Assembly (NCBI RefSeq): GCF_042466115.1
Contig: NZ_JAXHBQ010000001.1
Location: forward strand, 930,001 to 994,000
DNA length: 64,000 nt
Source: SW4 sp042466115
GTDB lineage: Bacteria; Pseudomonadota; Alphaproteobacteria; Rhodobacterales; Rhodobacteraceae
Reading direction: 5' to 3'
The notes beneath the pieces are model-generated. The model made no database searches, was not told where the DNA came from, and saw only the letters and a list, made by a program, of their open reading frames with translations. This document shows, piece by piece, positions 9,358 through 17,946 of the stretch (position 1 is the first letter of the stretch; the number at the start of each line of letters is the position of its first letter). Both the position numbers and the translations under genes were made by a program.

Positions 9358-10623
9358 TTAGCCGAACATGTCAGCGGCGATGCCATCATACCAACCCAGC
9401 GATTCCTCGTAGGTGGCCTGGCGCACCTCGCTGCTTTCACCGGTTTCGCTGATGAACCCGTCGACCTTGGCGATCTTTTCGTCCGTGGCCTCGTATGTGG
9501 CGCCGACTTTGACACCGTCATTGGTATCAATCAGCGACCAGCAGGTATTGGCAAAGCGCGCGGGGAACACTGTTGATCCGGTCAGCGCACCGCGCACCGC
9601 GTTGGCGCAAACTTTGGCTTGGGAATTGGCCGAAAAACCGGATTTCGGCATGTCACCCTGCGCACAGGCATCGCCCAAGACGTGGATGTTTTCATCCATC
9701 TTGGAAGACAGATCAGCCGCATTCACCGGCGCCCAGTTGCCTTCGGTGATGCCGGCAAGTTCGGCGATCCGGCCTGCTTTCATCGCCGGAATGACGTTGC
9801 AGACATCGACGTCGGTCACTTGGCCGTCGATGCTTAGGGTCATGGCTTCGGGGTCGACTTCGACATTGGCACCACCGAAATCAGGACCGATCCGTTCGAT
9901 CATGCCAGCGTAGTGGGTGTTCCAGCCTTCCTCGAACAGGCCTTGCTTGGAAAACGCCTCTTTGGGGTCGGCGATCAGGATTTTGGCGGTCGGGTTTATG
10001 TCCTTGAGCATATGCGCGACCATGCTGATCCGCTCGTAGGGGCCGGGGGGGCAGCGGAACGGGTTGGGCGGCGCGACCATCGCATAGGTGCCGCCCTGTG
10101 GCATGGATTCGATCTGCGCGCGCAGCAACTCAGACTGCGATCCGGCCTTGTAGGCATGGGGCATCCTGTTTTGCGCGCTGACATCCCAACCGGGCACCGC
10201 GCCATCGACGAAATCAATGCCGGGCGACAGGATCAGGCGATCATAGGGGATGGTGTAACCGCCAGCTGTGGCCACGGTTTTTGCGTCACGGTCCACGCCA
10301 ACGGCCCAGTCGTGCACAACATTGATCCCGTAGTTTGCCGCCAATCCGCCGTAAGAATGGCCAAGGCTTTCGATCGTGCGAAAGCCACCCAGATACAGGT
10401 TCGAGAAAAAGCAGGTGTAATAGTGGCGCGAGGGTTCGATCAGCGTCACGTCAATTTCACCATTGCTATCTTTGGCGATATAGCGCGCGGCCGTGGCCCC
10501 GCCTGCCCCGCCACCAACGACAACAACTCGCGGTCGCCCGTGTGCAGCGGCCCTGACCATGGGCGCGGCAAGCGCACCGGTTGCGGCAATCGTTCCAAGA
10601 AAAGCGCGTCTGTTGAATTTCAT
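9358..10623 (-). CDS. soxF: sulfide dehydrogenase (flavocytochrome c) flavoprotein SoxF
   Basis: FAD subunit of a periplasmic flavocytochrome c sulfide dehydrogenase; it oxidises sulfide and passes electrons to the cytochrome partner SoxE encoded just upstream. It has 421 aa with a Tat signal (MKFNRRAFLGTIAATGALA), an FAD-binding Rossmann motif (RPRVVVVGGGAGGATAARYI), a conserved reactive cysteine region (PSRHYYTCFFSNLYLGG), and the C-terminal GDACAQGDMPKSGFSANSQAK block with a further cysteine at FANTCW. The start at 10623 is chosen for the GGGAGGAAG ribosome-binding site and the signal; an upstream in-frame ATG seven codons earlier lacks support. Spacing to soxE is 24 bp. Confidence 0.93.
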   Translation of the reverse strand: MKFNRRAFLGTIAATGALAAPMVRAAAHGRPRVVVVGGGAGGATAARYIAKDSNGEIDVTLIEPSRHYYTCFFSNLYLGGFRTIESLGHSYGGLAANYGINVVHDWAVGVDRDAKTVATAGGYTIPYDRLILSPGIDFVDGAVPGWDVSAQNRMPHAYKAGSQSELLRAQIESMPQGGTYAMVAPPNPFRCPPGPYERISMVAHMLKDINPTAKILIADPKEAFSKQGLFEEGWNTHYAGMIERIGPDFGGANVEVDPEAMTLSIDGQVTDVDVCNVIPAMKAGRIAELAGITEGNWAPVNAADLSSKMDENIHVLGDACAQGDMPKSGFSANSQAKVCANAVRGALTGSTVFPARFANTCWSLIDTNDGVKVGATYEATDEKIAKVDGFISETGESSEVRQATYEESLGWYDGIAADMFG

Positions 10624-10647
10624 GTCTTCCTCCCTAGGTGGCACCGA

Positions 10648-11355
10648 TTATTCGATGTCTTCGAAATACGCAGCGAGCGCTGCAATCTCCTCGTTTGACA
10701 GGCGCTGCGCCATCATCTGCATGACAGGGTGCGTGCGCACATTGTCCTTGTAGGCATGCATTGCGGTGACGAAATACGCGGCTGGCCAATTGGTGATGCT
10801 GGGAATGCCCGAGGCGTCACCACTGGCCTGATGGCAGGATGTGCATTCGCCTGACAGGTATTCCCCGTAAGCCGGATCGCCCACAATCGCGAGGATTTCA
10901 GGCGCGACCTCGTGGTCAACCGCCACAGCCGTTGGTGCGGATTCGGGGATGTTGATCGGACTGGCCGAAAAGGTGCGTAAATAGGCGACGATATCATCGC
11001 GGTCTTGCTGATCGGACAGCCCTGCAAAATTCATCCGCGTGCGCGAGACAAGCGCGCGCGGGTTTTCGAGATAGGCATCCAGCGTGTCAAAGTTCCACGT
11101 CAGCCCGTTTGTCGCGGCCCGCAGCAACCCTTCGGAATAGCGGAAGCCCTCGGCGTGGGCGGCCGCGCGGTCAAAGATGCCATTCAGGTGCGGACCAACG
11201 GCATGTTCAGCCCCTGCCCCGACCTGGTGGCAGCTTGCACATTTCGAAAACAGTTCGGCCCCGCGTTCAGGATCGCCGCCCGCGTCGGCATTTGCAGCGC
11301 CCGTGCCAAGCACGCACATCACAAATGCAAACGCTGGGAGGGCGAACCGGGTCAT
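10648..11355 (-). CDS. soxE: diheme c-type cytochrome SoxE
   Basis: Periplasmic diheme cytochrome, 235 aa, the likely electron-accepting partner of SoxF. A signal peptide (MTRFALPAFAFVMCVLGTGAANA) is followed by two class-I cytochrome c domains with haem motifs CASCHQVG near residue 40 and CTSCHQAS near residue 170. Candidate methionine ligands lie in TRMNFAGLSD and in the C-terminal MMAQRLSNEEIAALAAYF segment. Its start overlaps the soxD stop by 4 bp, which indicates translational coupling. In Paracoccus SoxEF is dispensable for thiosulfate oxidation but handles sulfide. Confidence 0.9.
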   Translation of the reverse strand: MTRFALPAFAFVMCVLGTGAANADAGGDPERGAELFSKCASCHQVGAGAEHAVGPHLNGIFDRAAAHAEGFRYSEGLLRAATNGLTWNFDTLDAYLENPRALVSRTRMNFAGLSDQQDRDDIVAYLRTFSASPINIPESAPTAVAVDHEVAPEILAIVGDPAYGEYLSGECTSCHQASGDASGIPSITNWPAAYFVTAMHAYKDNVRTHPVMQMMAQRLSNEEIAALAAYFEDIE

Positions 11356-12623
11356 GGCGATGAAACACTTTCAATATAGGCGATCAATCCGTCGATTTCG
11401 GCCGCGTCACGCACCCCGCGGAACACCATCTTTGTGCCGGGCCGCGCGCCGCGCGGATCCGTGAGGAATGCGGCGAAACTCTCGGCATCCCACATCTCGC
11501 CTGCGGCATTGGCTTCGGCAAATACCGTCGAATACCGGAAACCCTCGACCGCACCGACCGTGCGGCCCAAAATGCCGTTCAGCTGCGGACCGGTGCCATT
11601 GCGGGCATCCTCGCCCACTTGGTGACACGCGCGGCACTGGCGGAATGCCCCTTCGCCCGCTGCGACAAGCGCGGGGTCAAGGTCTGCTTCAACCGCTTCG
11701 GCCACTTGCGGCGCGTCGGTCGCCATTTCGCTCTCGATTGGCGTTTCTTCGATCACCTCTTGCACGGCGGCCTCTTCTTCGGCGCCCTCTTCTTCCGGGG
11801 TCACGTCAAGGAATGTCGCCCGCATCGTGATCTCGACCGTCTCCTTGCAGTTTTCCATGCAAGGCTCGCCGCTCCACTGCGCATACTCCCGCTCGGCGCG
11901 GTCATCGACAACAAAGCCGCCAGCATTGGGCATTTCGACATCAAGGAAGTTTTCGTGGCTCAGCTCGAAATCATCATCGACAAGGTTATTGGAGTAGAGG
12001 ATGTAGGCGACGATGGCATAGGTATCATCGGCGCTTAGGCTACCTGCGTTGCCAAAGGGCATTGAACGATGGGAATAGTCCCACACCGTCGACAGGTAAG
12101 GCCAATATGACCCGACAGTCTTGACCGGGTCGGCATTTGCCAGCGTGTCAAACCCGCCAGCCAGCACCGGCCAATTGTCCACGCCTTCGGCAAAATCGCC
12201 GTGGCAGGCTGCGCAGTTCTCGACGAACAGCTCTTCACCTGTCCAGACGTCGCCACTGCCTTCGGGCAAACCGCGCCCGTCCGGCAGAACATCAACGTTC
12301 CACGCGGCAACCTCCTCGGGCAGGGCTGCGCGCCCAAGATTGTAAGCAGCCTCGGACGCTGGCGCAGGTTCGGTCAACCCGCCGCCACTTGCAACCGCGG
12401 CTTGCAATGCGTCACGCTCGGCCAAAAGCTGCGCGATCTGGTCTTGGGCGTCTTGCGCCTGCGCAAGGGCACCCGTGACCGAGGCGTCCTTCTGCGCGAG
12501 TTGCGTTTCAAGGCTCGCCACCGTCTGGTCCTGATAGGTCCGCGTCGACAGGCCATAGGCCAGTGCAATCAGCATCGCGGTGCCACCCAGTGCGGGAAGA
12601 AATAAGTTAAGAGACTTCGACAT
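11352..12623 (-). CDS. soxD: sulfane dehydrogenase cytochrome subunit SoxD
   Basis: Cytochrome subunit of the Sox(CD)2 sulfane dehydrogenase, which takes six electrons from the SoxY-bound sulfane sulfur. It has 423 aa: a hydrophobic N-terminal segment, a short heptad-like coiled coil (residues about 35-80, rich in Q, A and L), haem motif 1 CAACHGDF, an acidic linker (residues about 270-310, Glu/Ala-rich), and haem motif 2 CRACHQVG with a distal methionine near GTKMVFRG. Two haems match the family in Paracoccus. It overlaps soxC by 17 bp and soxE by 4 bp. The low-complexity acidic linker is longer than I would expect but not abnormal. Confidence 0.93.
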   Translation of the reverse strand: MSKSLNLFLPALGGTAMLIALAYGLSTRTYQDQTVASLETQLAQKDASVTGALAQAQDAQDQIAQLLAERDALQAAVASGGGLTEPAPASEAAYNLGRAALPEEVAAWNVDVLPDGRGLPEGSGDVWTGEELFVENCAACHGDFAEGVDNWPVLAGGFDTLANADPVKTVGSYWPYLSTVWDYSHRSMPFGNAGSLSADDTYAIVAYILYSNNLVDDDFELSHENFLDVEMPNAGGFVVDDRAEREYAQWSGEPCMENCKETVEITMRATFLDVTPEEEGAEEEAAVQEVIEETPIESEMATDAPQVAEAVEADLDPALVAAGEGAFRQCRACHQVGEDARNGTGPQLNGILGRTVGAVEGFRYSTVFAEANAAGEMWDAESFAAFLTDPRGARPGTKMVFRGVRDAAEIDGLIAYIESVSSP

Positions 12624-13872
12624 TCTCGGCGATCCCTTCTTCGTTCACAAACCAGGTTTGGATGCAGTTGTTGTGATAGACCGAGTTTTCGCCGCGGCTT
12701 TCGCGGAGCTGGTCCTTGGTCGGTTGGACATAGCCGGTTTCGTCAATGGCACGTGATTGCAACAGCATCGGGCTGCCGTCCCAATCCATGTCCAGATAGA
12801 AGCGGGTCAGCGCCTTGGCGTCGCCCTGTTTGCCCAGTCGTGCGGTCTGCCAATTGGCACCGCCGTCGATTGACACATCAACCCGTGTGATCTTGCCGTG
12901 GCCGGACCACGCAAGGCCGGAAACAACCAGTGGTCCGGTGCCATGTGTGATCGGCATTTGCGGGCTTGGGGACGTGATGACGGATTTTGCATCCATGACC
13001 CACGTCCATTTTCGCGCAACGCCGTTCTCGTAGACATCGGTGTATTTTGACGTTTCTTCACGGCTTTCCACGGCGGCGTCGGTCACTTCGATCCGGCGGA
13101 TCCATTTGACCCACATGTTGCCTTCCCAACCGGGAACGACAAGGCGCACCGGATAGCCGTGCTCCATGCGCAGGGCCTCGCCGTTGGCTTTGAAGGCCAC
13201 CAGCACATCATCGAGCGCCTTTTCCATCGGGATCGAGCGGCCATTGGACGAGGCATCCGCCCCTTCCACATAGACCCATTTGTCGGCAGACATATCGGCA
13301 CCGGCCTCGGCCAGCAGGGTGCGCAGCGGCACGCCGGTGTATTCCATGTTGTGAATCATGCCGTGGGTGAATTGCGCGCCGTTCAACTGCGCGCCAGCCC
13401 ATTCCATGCCGGTATTGGCGGCACATTCGCAGAAATAGACGTGGTTTTCGCGCGGCAGGCGTTCCAGATCGGCGTAAGTAAAGACCAGCTCGCGATCAAC
13501 AAGACCGTTGATCATCAAACGATAGTCGTCCTTGCTCAGCTCGATCGCGCCAGAATGGTGGCGCTCAAACGCGCAACCCTGCGGTGTGATTGTGCCGTCC
13601 AACGCGTGAATAGGCGTAAAGTTGATCGACGAAATCGGCGATGCGGTCAGCCATTCGACGTTGCGGCGCACCACGTCCGCTTCAAAACGGATGGGCAGAC
13701 CATAGGGCGTTTCGTCGACGCCGACCCCAAGATACGAGGCCCAGTCCTGCAACTCGGTGATTTTCGGATCGGGCACGTCTTGCGCAACCGCCTGGCCTGC
13801 GACCGCGCCAGCGGCAACTGCGGCGCTGCCGCGCAGAAATGCCCGGCGGGATGTTTTTGCGAAATCATCCAT
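12607..13872 (-). CDS. soxC: sulfane dehydrogenase molybdenum subunit SoxC
   Basis: Molybdopterin enzyme of the sulfite-oxidase family that, with SoxD, oxidises the sulfane sulfur on SoxYZ. It has 421 aa with a Tat signal containing RRAFLRG. The molybdenum-ligating cysteine is in VYFCECAANTGMEWAG. The conserved downstream blocks GVPLRTLLAEAG, YPVRLVVPGWEGNMWVKWIRRIEV and the C-terminal dimerisation domain with ITRVDVSIDGGANWQ are all visible. Its presence means that thiosulfate can be oxidised fully to sulfate without stored sulfur globules. Spacing to soxB is 14 bp. Confidence 0.96.
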   Translation of the reverse strand: MDDFAKTSRRAFLRGSAAVAAGAVAGQAVAQDVPDPKITELQDWASYLGVGVDETPYGLPIRFEADVVRRNVEWLTASPISSINFTPIHALDGTITPQGCAFERHHSGAIELSKDDYRLMINGLVDRELVFTYADLERLPRENHVYFCECAANTGMEWAGAQLNGAQFTHGMIHNMEYTGVPLRTLLAEAGADMSADKWVYVEGADASSNGRSIPMEKALDDVLVAFKANGEALRMEHGYPVRLVVPGWEGNMWVKWIRRIEVTDAAVESREETSKYTDVYENGVARKWTWVMDAKSVITSPSPQMPITHGTGPLVVSGLAWSGHGKITRVDVSIDGGANWQTARLGKQGDAKALTRFYLDMDWDGSPMLLQSRAIDETGYVQPTKDQLRESRGENSVYHNNCIQTWFVNEEGIAENVEVS

Positions 13873-13886
13873 TCTTACTTGCCTCC

Positions 13887-15590
13887 TTATGCGCCGACCA
13901 CGTCGACACTTGTATTCGGTGCCACGCTGACGGTGCCTTTGTTCTTGATGTAATTCTCGACCACGTCCCAGATCGGCGGGCCTTCGGTCCCTTCGTTGAC
14001 CGATGCCCAGCCTGCGACCACGTAGGTCTTGGCAGGGTCCAGCGTTTCGCCGGATTCGAGCAGCGTCAGATTGCTGATCCGTTCGCCAATCGGCTTGTTG
14101 ATGTCGATCCGGTAGCCCATGCCACCAACACGCACCATGTCGCCACCCTGCTGGTAATAAGGGTCTTCGTTGAACAGGTTATCGGCCACGTCTTCCATGA
14201 TGGTATGAATGAATTCACCTGTCATTTCAGTGCGGTAGGCATTGGGATAGGTCATCGAGGTGACGTTCCACAGGTCTTCGCGGGTGATGTCCTGCCCCGG
14301 CAGAATCGACGGACCCCAGCGCACGCCGGGGGACATGGCGATATCGGCATCACGTTCCTGGATCAGCGCGTCACAGATCAGGTCATCCCACGATCCGTTA
14401 AAGTTGCCGCGGCGATAAAGCAGCGTGTCGTCAGCCGTTTTGCCCAAGACTTCACTCAGCTCGGCCTCGAATGGCGCACGCTGTTCGTCGATGACAGCCG
14501 CCACGTCGGCATCGGGCGCGATCACATCGGAAAAAATCGGGATCAGCTTGTGGCGAAAGCCCATCATGCGGCCATCGCGCACGTCCAGATCGACGCGGCT
14601 GACGAATTTGCCGTTCGACCCCGATGCGATGATGATCGTGTCGTTGATCAGCACCGGTTCAGGCAGCGCATCATGGGTGTGGCCCGCAAGGATCACATCA
14701 ATCCCTGTCACACGGCCTGCCATCGCCTTGTCCACATCAAAGCCGTTGTGCGACAGGCAGACCACCAGTTCGGCCCCCATAACGCGCACTTCATCGACCA
14801 TTTCCTGCATCCGCTGGTCACGGATACCAAACGAGTATTCAGGGAACATCCAACCGGGGTTGGCGATGGGCATATAGGGGAAAGCCTGCCCGATCACGGC
14901 GATCTTCACGCCGCCCCGTTCAAAGAACTTATAGGGCTGGAAGTCTTCCGATGGTTCATCCCATTCGGCGTCAAAGATGTTCTGGCCAAGCGCTGCAAAC
15001 GGCAATTCACCAACAATGTCGCGCACGCGATCCGACCCAAGCGTAAATTCCCAGTGGAATGTCATCGCATCGGGCTTGAGCATGTTCATGACATTGACCA
15101 CGTCCTGCCCTTCGGTTTGATAACAGGTGTAGGACCCATGCCACGTATCGCCGCCATCCAGCAGCAAGGCGTCAGGGCGCGCGGCGCGGATCTGGTTCAC
15201 GACCGTTGCGACACGATCCATCCCGCCCATCTTGCCATAGCTTTGGGCAAGCGCGGAAAAATCGTTGTATGTCAGGGCGTAATGAGACGGGCTGCCGTCG
15301 TCGATACCATAAGCGCGGCGGAAATCGGCACCCGTGATATGGGGCACAGCGCCCTTGTTATTGCCGACCCCCAGATTGATTTCCGGCTCGCGGAAATAGA
15401 TCGGTTTCAGCTGCGCGTGAATATCGGTGACATGGATCAGCGACACGTTTCCAAAGGTCTCGAACTCCAGCAGTTGATCCTGGGTCAGCGCCTGCTGCGC
15501 GGCCAAACGGCCCCAGTTGCCAAACCCGGACGTGCCGATGATTGCACTGGCGGCCACGCTGGCCTGTAGAAAATCGCGCCGTGAGATCAT
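13887..15590 (-). CDS. soxB: thiosulfohydrolase SoxB
   Basis: Dimanganese hydrolase of the 5'-nucleotidase family that releases sulfate from the SoxY cysteine S-thiosulfonate. It has 567 aa with a Tat signal (MISRRDFLQASVAASAI). Metal motifs are DIHAQLKP, LLDGGDTWHGS, MTFHWEFTLG, VVCLSHNGFDVDKA and AGHTHDALPEP. The start at 15590 has a GAGGT ribosome-binding site; nine upstream in-frame codons are not conserved signal. A 98-bp gap with a terminator-like hairpin separates it from soxA, so it may be expressed at a lower level than soxXYZA. Confidence 0.96.
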   Translation of the reverse strand: MISRRDFLQASVAASAIIGTSGFGNWGRLAAQQALTQDQLLEFETFGNVSLIHVTDIHAQLKPIYFREPEINLGVGNNKGAVPHITGADFRRAYGIDDGSPSHYALTYNDFSALAQSYGKMGGMDRVATVVNQIRAARPDALLLDGGDTWHGSYTCYQTEGQDVVNVMNMLKPDAMTFHWEFTLGSDRVRDIVGELPFAALGQNIFDAEWDEPSEDFQPYKFFERGGVKIAVIGQAFPYMPIANPGWMFPEYSFGIRDQRMQEMVDEVRVMGAELVVCLSHNGFDVDKAMAGRVTGIDVILAGHTHDALPEPVLINDTIIIASGSNGKFVSRVDLDVRDGRMMGFRHKLIPIFSDVIAPDADVAAVIDEQRAPFEAELSEVLGKTADDTLLYRRGNFNGSWDDLICDALIQERDADIAMSPGVRWGPSILPGQDITREDLWNVTSMTYPNAYRTEMTGEFIHTIMEDVADNLFNEDPYYQQGGDMVRVGGMGYRIDINKPIGERISNLTLLESGETLDPAKTYVVAGWASVNEGTEGPPIWDVVENYIKNKGTVSVAPNTSVDVVGA

Positions 15591-15650
15591 GTGCTTACCT
15601 CGGTTCCCAGCCATCACATTCGTAAAGCTGAATATATTAAGTGAAAGAAA

Positions 15651-15677
15651 GCCCGCGAACGCAGATGCGCCGCGGGC
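15651..15677 (-). terminator. terminator-like hairpin between soxA and soxB
   Basis: GCCCGCG / CGCGGGC stem with an inner CGCA / TGCG pair. On the minus strand it is followed by TTTCTTTC, as in a rho-independent terminator. As soxB has no visible separate promoter, it is likely a leaky attenuator within the sox operon. Confidence 0.5.
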
Positions 15678-15688
15678 CTTCCCGTGTT

Positions 15689-16546
15689 CTAGTTGCGGAC
15701 CGACGGACCTTCGACCGACAGACCGTTGCCGCGTGACGCCACGTATAGTTCAAGCGCGACAAATTCGGGGCTGCCAACCGCATAGGTTTCCGCGCGCGTG
15801 TCGCGAATGCAGCCACGGAAACGCGAATGCACACCATTCAACCGTGCATTTTTCAAACGATAGGTCGGAAAGCCGTTGATCATGCCCATGCTAAGATGGT
15901 CAGCGCGGATCAGGTTGCCGTAGTTCTGCTCGTGACAGGATGCGCAGGACAGATCAAGCTGACCGTTACGGGTATAATACAACTCGCGCCCCAGCTCCCA
16001 TGCGTCCTGTGCCGGACCGTCTATCGCAACATCCACCGACATCCCGCGGGACACTGATGCCAAAAGCGCCGTCATGTTCAGCATTTCGTCCTTGTCATAG
16101 GCCCATTCTTCGGCGCCCATCTGTTCCGTGCGGCACCCGTTGATCTGCATTGTCATGGTGCGCACTTCACCGGCGCCTTCGTTCCAGCGCGGATAAACTG
16201 CGCTGATTCCGGCCATATCTTCGGGTGCGCCATGGCAGCTTGCGCAGGACTCGCCTGCTTCGCCTTCGACGGTATTCCACGATTCAATCGCCGCCTCGGT
16301 AAAGATCATGCCGGGGTTCTCGAAATCATCCATTTCAAAGGCCTGGGTTTCCGTCGAGCGGAATACCCATCCCGACATGATCTCGCTAATCCCGGTCCCG
16401 TCCATGTGGGCGGGTGCCGGTGCGCGCACCGTGATTTCGATTTCACCGTTGATGACCAGATCGGCATCTTCGTCAGCCATTGCCGGCCCAAAGGGGACGG
16501 CCATAGCGAGACACACGGCACTTGCGGACAGTAGTGTTTTTTTCAT
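15689..16546 (-). CDS. soxA: sulfur oxidation diheme cytochrome SoxA
   Basis: Catalytic subunit of the SoxAX complex, which joins thiosulfate oxidatively to the SoxY cysteine. It has 285 aa: signal peptide MKKTLLSASAVCLAMAV, haem motifs CASCHGAP and CASCHEQNYG, and the active-site cysteine in RFRGCIRDTRAE, which becomes the persulfide haem ligand. The presence of two CxxCH motifs puts it in the diheme class. The start at 16546 was chosen for the strong AGGGAGGGG ribosome-binding site and the signal; upstream in-frame codons encode no plausible export signal. It is 25 bp from soxZ. Confidence 0.95.
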   Translation of the reverse strand: MKKTLLSASAVCLAMAVPFGPAMADEDADLVINGEIEITVRAPAPAHMDGTGISEIMSGWVFRSTETQAFEMDDFENPGMIFTEAAIESWNTVEGEAGESCASCHGAPEDMAGISAVYPRWNEGAGEVRTMTMQINGCRTEQMGAEEWAYDKDEMLNMTALLASVSRGMSVDVAIDGPAQDAWELGRELYYTRNGQLDLSCASCHEQNYGNLIRADHLSMGMINGFPTYRLKNARLNGVHSRFRGCIRDTRAETYAVGSPEFVALELYVASRGNGLSVEGPSVRN

Positions 16547-16571
16547 TTTCGCCCCTCCCTGGACAAGTAAC

Positions 16572-16901
16572 CTAGTTGACTGCGATGTCTTTGCTGTCGG
16601 TGTAGATGTCGCCATCGTCGTCATACCAGGTAAAGACAAAGGTGCCGCTTTCCGGCACAACCGCTTCGAATTCCAGAAACGGGTTCGTGGAAATGGCGGG
16701 TTCAAGTGTCACATCAATCACCATTTCACCGTCAAATTCGCAGGTGAAGCGGTTGATGATCGACCGTGGAATGACGTTGCCGTCACCGTCTTTGCGCTGG
16801 CCCGATTCCATCGGGTGCGAGATCAGCGTCTTGATCGTGATCGTCTCGCCAGCGGTGGCGTCGCGTGGAACGCGGACGCGGGGTGTTACGTTATCTGCCA
16901 T
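16572..16901 (-). CDS. soxZ: thiosulfate carrier complex subunit SoxZ
   Basis: A 109-aa immunoglobulin-like subunit with no signal peptide of its own; it is exported with SoxY as the SoxYZ carrier. Family features seen are the start MADNVTPRVRVPRDATAGETITIKTLISHPMESGQR, the central INRFTCEFDGEMVIDV, and the C-terminal FVFTWYDDDGDIYTDSKDI. Its length is typical. It is 15 bp from soxY and 25 bp from soxA, in the normal XYZA order. Confidence 0.95.
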   Translation of the reverse strand: MADNVTPRVRVPRDATAGETITIKTLISHPMESGQRKDGDGNVIPRSIINRFTCEFDGEMVIDVTLEPAISTNPFLEFEAVVPESGTFVFTWYDDDGDIYTDSKDIAVN

Positions 16902-16916
16902 GTGTCGTTGCTCCTG

Positions 16917-17333
16917 TTAGCCGCCGCAGCCGCCGATTGTGACTTTCACCTCTTGCGAGGCCTGAACGAACGACCCGTCGGGCATTTTCGCGATTGCGAC
17001 AACGTCCTGCGTTCCGGCAAGGCGGATCCGCGTCGAGGCGTGCTGCGCGCCCGCCAGCGGGCCAAAGTTGAACGTGCCCACGGCGGGTGTCGGGTTGCCG
17101 GTGGCAAGCACCATGATTGAAACGGCACCGGGTGCGTCGACTTCGATTGGCACCGTGTTGCCGTTTTCAGCGATTTCCGGCGCGATCAACGTGATCCCGC
17201 CTGTGCCGACTTCGGCGCCACCCGTGAATGCGGCGATGTCAGCGTCGACATCTGCGAATGCCTTGAATGGCACGACAGCCGCGAATGCGGTGCCCATCGC
17301 CATCAAAAGCGTCTCTCTGCGTGTAAAGCTCAT
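16917..17333 (-). CDS. soxY: thiosulfate carrier protein SoxY
   Basis: Substrate-carrying subunit of the Sox multienzyme system, 138 aa. It has a Tat-type signal (MSFTRRETLLMAMGTAFAAV) that exports the SoxYZ pair, and ends in the swinging-arm sequence VTIGGCGG whose cysteine bears all sulfur intermediates. The ribosome-binding site AGGAGAC precedes the ATG. It lies 27 bp after soxX and 15 bp before soxZ. The family assignment is secure because of the C-terminal GGCGG. Confidence 0.97.
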   Translation of the reverse strand: MSFTRRETLLMAMGTAFAAVVPFKAFADVDADIAAFTGGAEVGTGGITLIAPEIAENGNTVPIEVDAPGAVSIMVLATGNPTPAVGTFNFGPLAGAQHASTRIRLAGTQDVVAIAKMPDGSFVQASQEVKVTIGGCGG

Positions 17334-17360
17334 GCTGTCTCCTGTAGCGTCTGGCTGCGT

Positions 17361-17834
17361 TTAGTAGTCTTGCAGCGTCATGAGGTAAGCGACCACATCT
17401 TCGATTTCCTGCGCGGTCAAGATCGGGTCAAGCGGACCTTCGGCGGCCTTGCCGGTATAGCCGTTGCCGGGGCGGTTAAAGCCGTCGACCATGTAAAACG
17501 CGGGCATGACCGTGTCGGGGAAAACCATCTTGGCGTTGGCCACGATGCCGCGCAAGTCAGCCTCCTCCCAACGTGCGCCAGCCCCGTCAAGCGAGGGGCC
17601 GACTTCGCCGTGGAACGGATAGTCGTCAAGCGCTGTGACCTGATGGCAGGCAATGCAGTTGCCCTTGCCGCGGTTGACCATAATTTCAAGTCCGGCAGCA
17701 GGGTCGCCAGCTGTTCCGGACACGGACATTTCAACCTGCCCGTAATCGCCAAACGCGACGTCACTTGGCGCGGTTTCAGCCATGGCGAGCGTGCCAAAGC
17801 TCGCGGCGAATGCCGAAAGTAAAATCCTGTTCAT
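17361..17834 (-). CDS. soxX: sulfur oxidation c-type cytochrome SoxX
   Basis: Monohaem cytochrome of the SoxAX complex, 157 aa. Signal peptide MNRILLSAFAASFGTLAMA; haem motif CIACHQVT near residue 60; distal methionine probably in DTVMPAFYMVD; C-terminal EIEDVVAYLMTLQDY as in the family. The ATG at 17834 is used because GGGAGAGACC precedes it; the 22 upstream in-frame codons are not a signal peptide. It is the first gene of the soxXYZABCDEF part and has an ATTC-N8-GATT operator candidate 71 bp upstream. Confidence 0.93.
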   Translation of the reverse strand: MNRILLSAFAASFGTLAMAETAPSDVAFGDYGQVEMSVSGTAGDPAAGLEIMVNRGKGNCIACHQVTALDDYPFHGEVGPSLDGAGARWEEADLRGIVANAKMVFPDTVMPAFYMVDGFNRPGNGYTGKAAEGPLDPILTAQEIEDVVAYLMTLQDY

Positions 17835-17904
17835 GGTCTCTCCCTGGGTCTTCGATCCTCTTGGCATACCGTAGTCCACCAATTCGCAGACTCGCAACAT
17901 AAAA

Positions 17905-17920
17905 AATCAACTATTTGAAT
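17905..17920. promoter_or_regulatory. SoxR/SqrR-type operator upstream of soxX
   Basis: AATC-AACTATTT-GAAT (ATTC-N8-GATT on the minus strand) matches the exact ATTC-N8-GAAT site at 5549-5564 at seven of eight arm positions. It is placed 71-86 bp upstream of soxX, in the only sizeable gap between soxW and soxX. Probable target of the ArsR-type SoxR. Confidence 0.5.
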
Positions 17921-17946
17921 ATGACTATGTGAAGGCCGATTTTTAC

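Noticed and set aside
13839..15569. Long open frame on the plus strand antiparallel to soxB
   Set aside because: It mirrors the soxB codon frame, shows no family motif and has no ribosome-binding site; soxB is unmistakable.
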